Assembly: GCF_029892285.1 (NCBI RefSeq)
Contig: NZ_JARXVM010000009.1
Span: 62,001 to 126,000, forward strand
DNA: 64,000 nucleotides
Reading direction: 5' to 3'
Source: Rhizobium sp. SG_E_25_P2
Lineage (GTDB): Bacteria; Pseudomonadota; Alphaproteobacteria; Rhizobiales; Rhizobiaceae
Shown: positions 8,544 through 17,705 of the stretch, in pieces
How positions within the stretch are numbered: position 1 is the first letter of the stretch
Layout: each line of letters opens with the position of its first letter
The notes under the pieces: model-generated
Told to the model about the DNA's origin: nothing
The model's database searches: none
What the model saw: the letters and a program-made list of their open reading frames with translations, nothing else
Program-made: the position numbers and the translations under genes

Positions 8544-9602
8544 ATGTCCAAACCCACATTCCCGCTGAATGCATGGTATGCTGCGGCCTATGATGTCGAG
8601 TTGAAGCGCGCCTTGCTGCCGCGCACGATCTGCAACAAGCCGGTGGTGCTATATCGCAAGGAGGATGGCTCGCCGGTGGCGCTTGCGGATGCCTGTTGGC
8701 ACCGCCTCGTGCCTTTGTCGCTTGGCCGGCTGGAAGGCGACAATGTCATCTGCGGATATCATGGCCTGGAATTCGACGACACTGGCCGTTGTGTCTACAT
8801 GCCGTCCCAGGACACCATCAATCCGTCCGCATGCGTGAAATCCTATCCGATCGCCGAGAAGCACCGCTTCATCTGGATCTGGCCCGGCGATCCGGCTTTG
8901 GCGGATCCGGCGCTCATTCCCGATATGCATTGGAACAAAGATCCGGCTTGGGCCGCTGACGGCAAACTGATCGAGGTGAAATGCGACTACCGGCTTGTGG
9001 TCGACAATCTGATGGATCTCACGCATGAGACCTTCGTGCATGGCTCGTCGATCGGCAATCGCGCCGTGGCCGAAGCGCCGTTCGAGGCCAGCCATTCTGA
9101 TCGCTTCGCCTATATCACCCGCTGGATGGAAGATATTGATCCGCCGCCCTTCTGGCGCAAACAGTATGGACGGCCCGGTAAGGTCGATCGCTGGCAGATC
9201 ATCCGTTTCGAGGCGCCCTGCACCGTCACCATCGATGTCGGCGTCGCCGAAACGGGAACGGGAGCCAAGCAGGGCGACCGGTCCAAGGGCGTGAACGGTT
9301 ATGTGCTCAACACCATCACGCCCTCCACCGACAAGACCTGTCTGTATTTCTGGGCTTTCGCCCGCAATTACGATCTCGGCAATCAGGCGCGAACGCATGA
9401 ATTGCGCGAAGGTGTCGCGGGCGTTTTTCGCGAAGACGAAGCGGTGCTCGAAGCGCAACAGGCGGCTATCGACGCCAATCCCGATCATCAGTTCTACAAT
9501 CTCAACATCGACGCGGGTTCGATGTGGGCGAGAAAGTTGATCGATCGGATGATCGACCGGGAAAGCCCTGCCTTCTCGCCGCGCGTCGTTGCGGCGGAGT
9601 AA
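8544..9602 (+). CDS. vanA: Vanillate O-demethylase oxygenase subunit (Rieske monooxygenase)
   Basis: A 352-residue Rieske oxygenase from ATG 8544 (AGGAGG eight bases upstream). Cys51, His53, Cys70 and His73 (CWH ... CGYH) form the [2Fe-2S] Rieske site. DNLMDLTHETFVHGSS supplies the histidine ligands of the mononuclear iron (His161, His166) and the bridging aspartate. Length and motifs fit VanA, which O-demethylates vanillate to protocatechuate and formaldehyde with electrons from VanB, encoded at 10386. Related enzymes act on syringate or methoxybenzoates, so vanillate is the likely but unproven substrate. No protocatechuate ring-cleavage genes are in the window. Confidence 0.9.
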   Translation: MSKPTFPLNAWYAAAYDVELKRALLPRTICNKPVVLYRKEDGSPVALADACWHRLVPLSLGRLEGDNVICGYHGLEFDDTGRCVYMPSQDTINPSACVKSYPIAEKHRFIWIWPGDPALADPALIPDMHWNKDPAWAADGKLIEVKCDYRLVVDNLMDLTHETFVHGSSIGNRAVAEAPFEASHSDRFAYITRWMEDIDPPPFWRKQYGRPGKVDRWQIIRFEAPCTVTIDVGVAETGTGAKQGDRSKGVNGYVLNTITPSTDKTCLYFWAFARNYDLGNQARTHELREGVAGVFREDEAVLEAQQAAIDANPDHQFYNLNIDAGSMWARKLIDRMIDRESPAFSPRVVAAE

Positions 9603-9605
9603 GCC

Positions 9606-10349
9606 ATGTCTGACTATCGGGAACAGGCTCCGAAGCAACAGACGGCGAAGGCGCTCATCGGGCTGCGCGATCTGGTGTTGACCGGTCAGGTGGAACCCGG
9701 CGAGCGACTGTCGGAGGTCGCGCTGGCCGAGCGGCTGAATGTCTCACGCACGCCACTGCGCGCGGCGCTTCAGCGCATGGAGCAGGAGGGGTTGATCACG
9801 CTCATCCCCTCCGGCGGTTATGCGGTACGGTCTTTCAGCCGCCAGGATGTCATCGATGCGATCGAGTTGCGCGGCGTACTTGAAGGAACAGCCGCGCGCC
9901 TGGCGGCCGAGCGCGGGGCTGCCCCGCAGGCGATCGTCAGGATCAGCGCCATCGTGGATCAGCTTGATATCGTGATGCAGAGCGAGCCGCAGTCGATGGA
10001 TTTCGAGCGGTATGAAGCGCTGAATGGCGAGTTTCATCGCCTGCTGTGGCGGCTGGCCGGCAGTGATGTGCTCCAGCGGGAAATCGAGCGGATGACCAGT
10101 CTGCCATTCGCCAGCCCCAACGCGTTCGTGAACACCGACGTCGATGCGCCGGCCTTCAATCGAACGCTTGTGGTCGCCCAAGCGCAACACCGAGCGATCG
10201 TTTCGGCCATCCGTTTGCGCGAGGGTGGGCGCGCCGAGGCCCTGGCCCGCGAGCATGCCCGTCTGGCGCGGCAAAATCTCGATTTCGTGTTGGAGGAGCA
10301 GCCGGAATTGCGCCGAAAAGTGGCGGCGCTCGCTTTGATGGCGGGCTGA
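9606..10349 (+). CDS. vanR: GntR-family (FCD) regulator of the vanillate genes
   Basis: A 247-residue regulator starting three bases after vanA. The N-terminal winged helix (about residues 12-75) contains LSEVALAERLNVSRTPLRAALQRMEQEG, the GntR signature. The C-terminal FCD ligand domain (about 90-230) is all-helical with the expected acidic and histidine residues for metal or ligand binding. FCD-type VanR proteins repress vanAB and are released by vanillate. Lying between the oxygenase and reductase genes, it is probably co-transcribed and autoregulated through the TGTATACA sites upstream of vanA. Confidence 0.85.
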   Translation: MSDYREQAPKQQTAKALIGLRDLVLTGQVEPGERLSEVALAERLNVSRTPLRAALQRMEQEGLITLIPSGGYAVRSFSRQDVIDAIELRGVLEGTAARLAAERGAAPQAIVRISAIVDQLDIVMQSEPQSMDFERYEALNGEFHRLLWRLAGSDVLQREIERMTSLPFASPNAFVNTDVDAPAFNRTLVVAQAQHRAIVSAIRLREGGRAEALAREHARLARQNLDFVLEEQPELRRKVAALALMAG

Positions 10350-10385
10350 AACGAAGGCTGCCAATCAGATTAAGGGAGGAAATCC

Positions 10386-11363
10386 ATGCGTTCCAAACTG
10401 GAATGGCGCCCCGCGCGCGTCATCGCTATTGAAAACCCGGCGGAGGATGTGCGGGCCGTGACGTTTGCGGTCGACGGGCTGCGCTCGGTCTTCGATCCGG
10501 GCTCGCACACCAATGTCAAGGTCGTGATCCGAGGACAAATCGCGATCCGGACCTACACCGTTCTGCCAAGCGCGCCGGGCCACCTCAAAATCGCCGTGAA
10601 GCTTCATCCGAACAGCCGTGGCGGCTCGGCCTATATCTGGTCGCTTGCCGACGGAGATGCGGTCGAGGTGACCGAGCCGGAGAACAGGTTCGAACTGTCC
10701 TGGCGCGCGTCCCGCTACCTGTTGATCGCCGGCGGCATCGGCATCACGCCAATTTACGGCATGGCGAAGGCGCTTTGCGCGCGCAATCAGTCAGTTCGGT
10801 TGATCTATGGCGCAAAGAGCCGTTCGCAAATGGCGTTTGTGGATGAACTTCAAGGCTTGCTTGGGGATCGGCTTGAAACTTTCATCCAGGACGATGGGCG
10901 CAATTTCGATCTCGCCGCCGAATTTGCGGCGCTCCCCGCCGATGGCGAAGCCTATATCTGCGGCCCGCACGGCTTGTTGGAGGCGGCGCGCAATCTCTGG
11001 CGGGCAAGCGGACGCTCGATGAGCAGGCTGCGCTTCGAAGTATTCGGCGATAGCGGACGGTTCGCCGAGCAAGCTTTTTCTGTGAACGTTGCCGCTTACG
11101 ACAGGACGATCGAGGTGCGCGCCGACCAAACCATGCTCGATGCGTTGACGGAGGCGGGCATTTCCATGATTTATGACTGTCGGCGAGGAGAATGCGGCCT
11201 TTGCGCAGTCGATGTCCTCGACTGTTCCTCCGCCGTCGATCACCGCGATGTTTTCTTTTCCCAGGAGGAGCGGCATGAGGGCGCGAAAATGTGCGCCTGT
11301 GTGTCCCGTGCGGCGGGTGGCTCCATCACCATTGGCACCGGCTACAGGCCCGGAGCCATATAG
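10386..11363 (+). CDS. vanB: Vanillate O-demethylase reductase subunit
   Basis: A 325-residue class IA oxygenase reductase with AGGGAGG before its ATG. The order is an FMN-binding/ferredoxin-reductase domain (RTYTVLP, about residues 55-61), an NAD-binding domain (AGGIGITPIYGM, 115-126) and a C-terminal plant-type ferredoxin with Cys265, Cys270, Cys273 and Cys303 holding the [2Fe-2S] cluster. It passes electrons from NADH to VanA. The 36-base gap after vanR suggests one vanA-vanR-vanB transcript. Confidence 0.9.
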   Translation: MRSKLEWRPARVIAIENPAEDVRAVTFAVDGLRSVFDPGSHTNVKVVIRGQIAIRTYTVLPSAPGHLKIAVKLHPNSRGGSAYIWSLADGDAVEVTEPENRFELSWRASRYLLIAGGIGITPIYGMAKALCARNQSVRLIYGAKSRSQMAFVDELQGLLGDRLETFIQDDGRNFDLAAEFAALPADGEAYICGPHGLLEAARNLWRASGRSMSRLRFEVFGDSGRFAEQAFSVNVAAYDRTIEVRADQTMLDALTEAGISMIYDCRRGECGLCAVDVLDCSSAVDHRDVFFSQEERHEGAKMCACVSRAAGGSITIGTGYRPGAI

Positions 11364-11436
11364 CTCTGGATAAATGCGGTTGATCCTGGGCCGGGTAGGT
11401 CGGCTTTCCGCTGTCGGAAAGGTTAGTTTCGCCCTG

Positions 11437-11477
11437 AATGTACACCTATGTCACTATAATTGACTCGGGTGTACATT
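11437..11477. promoter_or_regulatory. Inverted repeat AATGTACACC-N21-GGTGTACATT upstream of the demethylase
   Basis: Perfect 10-base arms at 11437-11446 and 11468-11477, with 21 bases between them. Each arm contains the palindromic core TGTACA, so the element may be two binding sites for a dimeric regulator (FCD/GntR-type cores are similar). The right arm lies inside the promoter spacer of the following gene. Confidence 0.6.
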
Positions 11478-11489
11478 TCTGTCTAGATT
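11460..11489 (+). promoter_or_regulatory. Promoter of the N-methylproline demethylase-like gene
   Basis: TTGACT (11460-11465) and TAGATT (11484-11489) are separated by 18 bases and lie 28 bases before the ATG at 11518. The right arm of the inverted repeat at 11468-11477 occupies the spacer, a layout typical of repression. Confidence 0.5.
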
Positions 11490-11517
11490 GCGGCGATAGC
11501 GAAAATGGAGCCGCGCC

Positions 11518-13554
11518 ATGTCCAACGATCCCCTGCTTCAACCCTACCAGCTCAAGCATCTCACGCTGAGAAACCGGATTATTGTGACCTCGCACGAGCC
11601 AGCTTATCCCGAGGACGGCATGCCGAAGGAGCGTTACCGCGCCTATACGGTGGAGCGCGCCCGCGGCGGCGTGGCGCTGACGATGACGGCGGGATCGGCG
11701 GCCGTGTCGAAGGACAGCCCGCCGGTTTTCAACAATCTCCTCGCCTATAAGGACGAGATCGTGCCCTGGGTGCGGGAGATGACGGACGCGGTTCACGAGG
11801 CGGGCTCCGCAATCATGATTCAGCTCACTCATCTCGGTCGTCGAACGCGCTGGGACAAGGGAGACTGGCTGCCGGTCGTGGCGCCGTCGCATCTGCGTGA
11901 GCCGGCACACCGCGCTTATCCGAAGAAGATCGAGGATTGGGATATCGAGCGGATCATCAAGGATTTCGCCGATGCGGCCGAGCGCATGCAGGCAGGCGGC
12001 ATGGATGGCGTCGAGCTGGAAGCCTATGGCCATCTGATCGACCAGTTCGCATCCCCGATCACCAACGAATTGGATAGCCCCTATGGCGGGTCGCTCGAAA
12101 ATCGGATGAAGTTCTGTCTGGACGTGTTTGCCGCCATTCGAAAACGGGTCGGCGAAAAATTCATTCTCGGTGTCCGCTACACCGCCGACGAACAGCTGAA
12201 GGGTGGGACGGGCAAGGCCGAAGGCCTGGAAATTTCCCGACGCTTGCGCGATAGCGGCCTGATTGATTATCTCAACGTGGTGCGCGGCCATATCGACACC
12301 GATCCCGGCTTGACCGATCTCATTCCGATCCAAGGCATGGCCAATTCGCCGCATCTGGATTTTGCAGGCGAAATTCGCGCCGCCACGAATTTCCCGACCT
12401 TCCACGCCGCCAAGATCCCGGATGTAGCGACCGCCCGCCACGCCATCGCCGCCGGCAAGGTCGATATGGTCGGCATGACCCGCGCCCATATGACCGACCC
12501 GCATATCGTCCGGAAGATCATGGAAAAGCGGGAGGAGGATATCCGCCCCTGCGTCGGCGCCAATTACTGTCTCGACCGCATCTATCAGGGCGGAGCAGCC
12601 TATTGCATCCACAATGCCGCGACCGGACGGGAACTCACCATGCCGCACGCCATCCCCAAGGCGGAGGCGAAGCGCAAGCTGGTGATCGTCGGCGCGGGCC
12701 CCGCCGGTCTCGAAGCCGCCCGCGTGGCTGGCGAACGCGGCCATGAGGTCGTGGTGCTGGAAGCCGCCAACGAGGCGGGCGGACAGATCCGCCTGACAGC
12801 GCAGAGCCCGCGGCGCCGGGAGATGATGAGCATTATCGCCTGGCGTCTGGCGCAATGCGAGAAACTCGGCGTCACCATCCGCTACAATATCTGGGCGGAT
12901 GCGGAGACAATTCTGTCTGAAAATCCCGATGTCGTCATCGTCGCCACCGGCGGCTTGCCGCACACTGACGTGCTCGCGGAGGGCAACGATCTCGTCGTGT
13001 CCTCCTGGGATATCATCTCCGGCGATGTCAAGCCCGGCACGAATGTGCTCGTCTTCGACGACGCCGGCGATCACGCAGCGTTGCAGGCGGCGGAAATCCT
13101 TGCCAATTCCGGCGCCAAGGTCGAGATCATGACGCCTGACCGGTCTTTCTCGCCGGAGGTGATGGCCATGAATCTCGTGCCCTATATGCGCTCGTTGCAG
13201 AACAAGGACGTGACGTTCACGGTGACTTATCGTGTGGAATCGGTCGAGCGCGAGGGCAATGGCCTCGCCGCCCATGTCGGCAGCGATTATGGCGGCGTCT
13301 CCAAGACGCGTCTTGTCGATCAGGTCGTGGTCAACAATGGTACGATTCCGCTCGACGATCTCTATTTTGAGCTCAAGCCCCTGTCGGTGAATGGCGGCGA
13401 GGTGGCCTATGACGATCTGATCGAAGGACTGCCGCAGACTGTCGCCCGCAATCCCGATGGTCGCTTTCAACTGTTTAGGATTGGCGACGCGGTATCGGCG
13501 CGCAACACCCATGCCGCCATCTATGACGCCCTGCGACTGGTGAAAAATATTTGA
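11518..13554 (+). CDS. OYE-type FMN/Fe-S/FAD oxidoreductase, N-methylproline demethylase-like
   Basis: A 678-residue enzyme of the trimethylamine dehydrogenase/2,4-dienoyl-CoA reductase class. Residues 1-~375 form the FMN-binding TIM barrel (QLTHLGRR 102-109; [14 protein letters not shown] 164-177). Cys345, Cys351 and Cys363 follow as Fe-S ligands. A C-terminal two-dinucleotide-fold region starts with [13 protein letters not shown] (389-401). The overall sequence closely resembles proteins annotated as N-methylproline demethylase, which act in stachydrine (proline betaine) breakdown; that link is recalled, not searched. The usual CxxCxxC motif is CVGANYC here, so one cluster cysteine is alanine (Ala348). 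It has its own regulated promoter, and an EamA transporter follows. Confidence 0.8.
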   Translation: MSNDPLLQPYQLKHLTLRNRIIVTSHEPAYPEDGMPKERYRAYTVERARGGVALTMTAGSAAVSKDSPPVFNNLLAYKDEIVPWVREMTDAVHEAGSAIMIQLTHLGRRTRWDKGDWLPVVAPSHLREPAHRAYPKKIEDWDIERIIKDFADAAERMQAGGMDGVELEAYGHLIDQFASPITNELDSPYGGSLENRMKFCLDVFAAIRKRVGEKFILGVRYTADEQLKGGTGKAEGLEISRRLRDSGLIDYLNVVRGHIDTDPGLTDLIPIQGMANSPHLDFAGEIRAATNFPTFHAAKIPDVATARHAIAAGKVDMVGMTRAHMTDPHIVRKIMEKREEDIRPCVGANYCLDRIYQGGAAYCIHNAATGRELTMPHAIPKAEAKRKLVIVGAGPAGLEAARVAGERGHEVVVLEAANEAGGQIRLTAQSPRRREMMSIIAWRLAQCEKLGVTIRYNIWADAETILSENPDVVIVATGGLPHTDVLAEGNDLVVSSWDIISGDVKPGTNVLVFDDAGDHAALQAAEILANSGAKVEIMTPDRSFSPEVMAMNLVPYMRSLQNKDVTFTVTYRVESVEREGNGLAAHVGSDYGGVSKTRLVDQVVVNNGTIPLDDLYFELKPLSVNGGEVAYDDLIEGLPQTVARNPDGRFQLFRIGDAVSARNTHAAIYDALRLVKNI

Positions 13555-13600
13555 TGGGCGAGGGGGTGTCGCATGCGGGCTCGAGGCTGACGGTGGATCG

Positions 13601-14530
13601 GTGTCTGACCCATCCATGACAGACTTTCGACCGCGCAATGGCGACACTCCTGCTTCACCGAAGAGTTCGGTTGCGGCCTATGGTCTGATCGGGCTTGAGA
13701 TCGCCATGCTCCTTTCCTGGAGCGCAGGTTTTGTTGGAACGCGTTTCGCCAGCGATCATGCGCCGATCTTTCTCATCCTCATGTGGCGTAGTCTGGTCTC
13801 CGGCCTGGTGCTCCTGCCGATAGCTCTGCTGTTCGGCCCGAAGATCCGCTTTCGCGACGCGTTGGAGCAGGCTGGCATCGGCGGCTTTGCGATGGCCGGC
13901 TATCTCGCGGGTTTCGGCCTGGCGATCGGGCTCGGCGTTCCGACGGCCCTCGTTGCGCTGATCACCGACATGCTGCCGCTGGCGGTGGCCGTCCTTTCCT
14001 GGCCGCTTCTCGGACAGGCGTTGAATGGCAAGCAATGGTTCGGCACATTCCTGGGCATGGCCGGGGTTGTGCTCGCCTCCGTGGAAACCCTGTCGCTCGG
14101 CTCGGTCCAGCCATGGGCTTATTTTTTGCCGGTGATCGGAACACTGGCTCTTGCCGCCTCGACTCTGCTCCAGCGCCGGTTCCGATCGCGGGACATGCCA
14201 GTGTATCAAAGTCTCTGCATCCAGTGCCTGGCCGCGGCGGCCGTCTTTTCGATTTTCGCCTATCGCGATGGCGGAGTTGCGCCGGTAATGGCGATGGAAT
14301 TCATCGGCGGCGTATTGTGGTTGGTGGTGGTGGCGACGTTTGGCGCCTGGACGCTCTATTATGTCGCCTTGAAGAAGTCCTCGCCGGCGCGGGTCACCGC
14401 GGTCCTCTACGCCAGCCCGCCGGTGACGATGATCTGGGCCTGGGCGATGTTCGGCGAACCGATGTCCTGGATGATGGTGGCGGGTCTGGTCGTCTCGCTG
14501 GTTGGCATCGTCATCGTCGCCCGAAACTGA
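13601..14530 (+). CDS. EamA/DMT-superfamily transporter
   Basis: A 309-residue inner-membrane protein with about ten hydrophobic segments in two EamA repeats (about residues 25-160 and 170-308). Start is GTG 13601; ATG 13616, five codons in, is equally plausible. Members of this superfamily export or import small metabolites. It follows the demethylase by 46 bases on the same strand and may share its transcript. A strong hairpin terminator follows the stop. The substrate cannot be told from sequence. Confidence 0.85.
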   Translation: MSDPSMTDFRPRNGDTPASPKSSVAAYGLIGLEIAMLLSWSAGFVGTRFASDHAPIFLILMWRSLVSGLVLLPIALLFGPKIRFRDALEQAGIGGFAMAGYLAGFGLAIGLGVPTALVALITDMLPLAVAVLSWPLLGQALNGKQWFGTFLGMAGVVLASVETLSLGSVQPWAYFLPVIGTLALAASTLLQRRFRSRDMPVYQSLCIQCLAAAAVFSIFAYRDGGVAPVMAMEFIGGVLWLVVVATFGAWTLYYVALKKSSPARVTAVLYASPPVTMIWAWAMFGEPMSWMMVAGLVVSLVGIVIVARN

Positions 14531-14560
14531 GCGTCATAAAGAGATGGGCGCAAAATGAGT

Positions 14561-14590
14561 GCGGCCCCTGCTGAGGGGCCGCGTTGTTTT
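14561..14590. terminator. Bidirectional rho-independent terminator
   Basis: Perfect 8-base stem GCGGCCCC/GGGGCCGC with a six-base loop (14569-14574), followed by GTTGTTTT on the plus strand and by ACTCATTTTG on the minus strand. It lies between the convergent EamA gene and RND pump gene, so it can end both transcripts. Confidence 0.85.
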
Positions 14591-14597
14591 CAGGGCG

Positions 14598-17500
14598 TCA
14601 GGCCGGGTGAGCCTCTATGGAGGGTGCGCCTTCAGCCTTTTCTTCCTTTGCCGCATCATTGCCATCGGGCCGTTTGATGCGGAACCAGACGATGTAAAGC
14701 GCCGGCAGGAACAGCAGCGTCAACACGGTGCCGACGATGATGCCGCCCATCATAGCGTAGGCCATGGGTCCCCAGAAAATTTCCCTCGAAATCGGGATCA
14801 GCGCGAGGCTGGCGGCGGCGGCGGTCAGCATGATCGGCCGCATGCGATGCTCGGTCGCCTCAATCACCGCGTTCCATGGCGCTAGGCCTTCTTTGATCAG
14901 GGTCTCGATTTGAACGACCAGGATCACCGAGTTGCGGATAAGGATGCCGATCAGGGCAAGCACGCCGAGGATCGCCACGAAACCGAGCGGCGCGCCGCTG
15001 GGCAACAGCGCTGCGACGACGCCGATCAGGCCGAGCGGAGCCACGATGACGACCATGAACAGGCGCTGGAAGCTCTGCAACTGGAACATCAGGATCGTCG
15101 CCATGGTCAGCAGCATCAGCGGGGTCACCGCAGCGATCGGCGCCTGGCTCTTGGCGCTGCTTTCCACCGAACCGCCCACTTCGACCTTGTAGCCGACAGG
15201 TAATTTCGCGGCATAGGCCTTGATCTGTGGCTCAAGCTTTTGGTCGATGGTCGCGGGTTGCGTGGAGTCGTTGATCGCCGCCTTCACCGTAATCGTCGGC
15301 ATGCGGTCGCGGCGCCAGATAATCGGCTGCTCCATTTCATATCGGAAATTGGCGATGGAGGCGAGCGGAATAGACTGACCGTCCCCACCCGAAAGCTGCA
15401 GGTTTCGCAGTGTCTCGATCGACTGTCGTTCGTCCTTGACCGCGCGCCCGACCACGTCGATCAGGTAGATGCTGTCACGGATCTGGGTAATGGTCGATCC
15501 GCCGGTCATGTTGTTGAGCGCAGTCGCGATATCAGAGGACGTCACGCCAAGCTGGCGAGCCTTGTCCTGCAGGATCTCGACCTTCACCGTGCGAGCCGGC
15601 TCCATCCAGTCGTAAACCACACGGCCGAGACGAGAGTCGCCGCCAAGGATCGCGCCGATGTCGCGGGCATAAATGCGAACCTTTTCCGGGTCCGCGCCAG
15701 AAACGCGATACTGGATCGGGCGCCCCACGGGCGGGCCGAGGTCAAGCAGTTTCACGAACACGTCGGAGCCCGGATATTCCTGTTCCGCAGCTTTGCTCAG
15801 GCTGATTTTCAGGCGATCGCGCGCTTCGATATCCTTCGCGACGATGACCATTTCCCCGAAATTCGAGGTGTTGGGTTGAACGTCGAAAGACAGGATGAAG
15901 CGTTTTGCGCCCTGGCCGACATAGGACGTCCAGTGATCGATATCCGGGTTCCCTGCAAGATGTTTCTCTTCGAAACTGACCATTTCCGCCTTGGTCTGCG
16001 CAAGCGTGCTGTTTTGCCGCGCGGTCCAGTCGATCACCAGTTCGGGGCGGTCGGAGGAGGGGAAGAACTGCTGCTGCACGAAACCCATTCCATAGACCGA
16101 CACGCCGAAAGCGATCGCTGTCAACGCAATGGTGACCTTGGGCCAACTGACGCACAGATTGAGAAGGCTAGCGAAGGCGCGGGCGACCCGTCCCTTCTCC
16201 TCATGGTGCTTTTTCATCGTCTTGGGCAGCATTAGCACGCCGAGCAGAGGCGTAAACAACACGGCCACGATCCAGGATACGACTAGGGATACGGCGATGA
16301 CCACGAACAGCGTGAAGGTGAATTCGCCCGCCGCGCTATTGTTGAGGCCGACCGGGATGAAGCTTGCAACTGTGACAAGTGTTCCGGTCAGCATTGGAAA
16401 CGCCGTGGATGTGTAGACGGCCGTGGCTGCTTTTTGCAGCGTTTCTCCAGACTCAAGCTTGTACACCATCATTTCGATGGCGATCATCGCATCGTCGACC
16501 AGCAGGCCGAGCGCGATGATGAGGGCCCCGAGGGAAATGCGCTGTAGCGAAATGCCGGCATATTCCATGAACACGAAGGTAATGGCGAGAACGAGCGGGA
16601 TAGAGACGGCCACGACGAGGCCGGCGCGCATGCCAAGGCTCAGAAAGCTGACGACCAGGACGATCACGATGGCCTCGAACAGCGCCTTGGTGAAACCGCC
16701 GACCGCTTCGTCCACGACTTCCGCCTGAGCGGCGACGTGATGGACGCCGATGCCCAACGGCAGATCCTCAATGACCCGTTCCATGGTCTTGTTCAGAGCT
16801 TCGCCGAAATCCAGCAGATTAGCGCCGGCCTTCATGCCGATGGCGAGGCCGATCGCCGGTTTGCCATTGACGCGGAACAGCGGATCTTCAGGATCGGAAT
16901 AACTGCGGGTGATCTTGGCGACGTCGCTCAACCGGAAAAACCGGTCATTGACGCGCAGATTGATGTTGCGCAGGCTATCTTCAGAGGCGAAGCCGCCCGA
17001 GACGCGCAGATTGATTTGCTCGCTCGTCGTGCGCAAGGTGCCAGAGGCGACCACCGCGTTCTGGTTCTGCAGCGTGGTCAGTATCTGGTTCTGGGTTACT
17101 CCGAGAGCGGCCATCTGGCGAGTGGAGAATTCCAGATACACAACTTCGTCCTGGGCGCCGATCAGCTCTACTTTGCCGACATTCGGAACCGACAGGATTT
17201 CGGTTCGGGCGGCTTCGAGATAGTCGCGCAACTGCCTCTGTGTGAGGCCATCGGAGGTGAAGGCGTAGATATTGCCGAAAACATCTCCGAAACTATCGAC
17301 GAAGGTCGGGCCTTGCACGCCGGACGGCAGTTGTGGCGCGACGTCGGCGATCATGTTGCGAACTTTGACCCAGGTCGGCTTCACATCCGATGCCTTGGTC
17401 GTATCGAGCAGGTTTACATAGATCGTTGCCTGACCTGGCGCATTGACGCTCTTGGTGTAGTCCAGGTTGTCCAGTTCCTGGAGCTTCTTCTCGATCCGGT

Positions 17501-17705
17501 CGGTGACTTGGCCCGTCATTTCCTCGATCGATGCGCCGGGCCAGCTGGCCTGGATCAGCATGGTCTTGATGCTGAAATCAGGATCTTCCTCGCGGCCGAG
17601 ATTGATATAGGACAAAACGCCGGCCACCGCAGCCAGGATCATGAAATACCAGACCAGGGATTTGTGCGCGAGCGCCCATTCGGACAAATTGAATTTTGAG
17701 GTCAT
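14598..17705 (-). CDS. RND efflux transporter permease (AcrB-like)
   Basis: A 1035-residue inner-membrane pump with the RND layout: a first membrane helix near residues 15-35, a large periplasmic loop, a helix bundle, a second large loop and a final helix bundle. GLLVDDAMIAIE carries the paired aspartates of TM4 needed for proton relay, equivalent to Asp407/408 of AcrB. It exports drugs or other toxic compounds with the two adaptors encoded just upstream. The start overlaps the preceding stop (TGATG), so translation is coupled. No outer-membrane channel gene is adjacent, so a TolC-like protein must come from elsewhere. Confidence 0.93.
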   Translation of the reverse strand: MTSKFNLSEWALAHKSLVWYFMILAAVAGVLSYINLGREEDPDFSIKTMLIQASWPGASIEEMTGQVTDRIEKKLQELDNLDYTKSVNAPGQATIYVNLLDTTKASDVKPTWVKVRNMIADVAPQLPSGVQGPTFVDSFGDVFGNIYAFTSDGLTQRQLRDYLEAARTEILSVPNVGKVELIGAQDEVVYLEFSTRQMAALGVTQNQILTTLQNQNAVVASGTLRTTSEQINLRVSGGFASEDSLRNINLRVNDRFFRLSDVAKITRSYSDPEDPLFRVNGKPAIGLAIGMKAGANLLDFGEALNKTMERVIEDLPLGIGVHHVAAQAEVVDEAVGGFTKALFEAIVIVLVVSFLSLGMRAGLVVAVSIPLVLAITFVFMEYAGISLQRISLGALIIALGLLVDDAMIAIEMMVYKLESGETLQKAATAVYTSTAFPMLTGTLVTVASFIPVGLNNSAAGEFTFTLFVVIAVSLVVSWIVAVLFTPLLGVLMLPKTMKKHHEEKGRVARAFASLLNLCVSWPKVTIALTAIAFGVSVYGMGFVQQQFFPSSDRPELVIDWTARQNSTLAQTKAEMVSFEEKHLAGNPDIDHWTSYVGQGAKRFILSFDVQPNTSNFGEMVIVAKDIEARDRLKISLSKAAEQEYPGSDVFVKLLDLGPPVGRPIQYRVSGADPEKVRIYARDIGAILGGDSRLGRVVYDWMEPARTVKVEILQDKARQLGVTSSDIATALNNMTGGSTITQIRDSIYLIDVVGRAVKDERQSIETLRNLQLSGGDGQSIPLASIANFRYEMEQPIIWRRDRMPTITVKAAINDSTQPATIDQKLEPQIKAYAAKLPVGYKVEVGGSVESSAKSQAPIAAVTPLMLLTMATILMFQLQSFQRLFMVVIVAPLGLIGVVAALLPSGAPLGFVAILGVLALIGILIRNSVILVVQIETLIKEGLAPWNAVIEATEHRMRPIMLTAAAASLALIPISREIFWGPMAYAMMGGIIVGTVLTLLFLPALYIVWFRIKRPDGNDAAKEEKAEGAPSIEAHPA

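Noticed and set aside
11446-13647. 733-codon open frame on the minus strand
   Set aside because: Exactly antisense to the OYE-type demethylase, whose family motifs are clear. The antisense product is His/Arg-rich with no recognisable domain.
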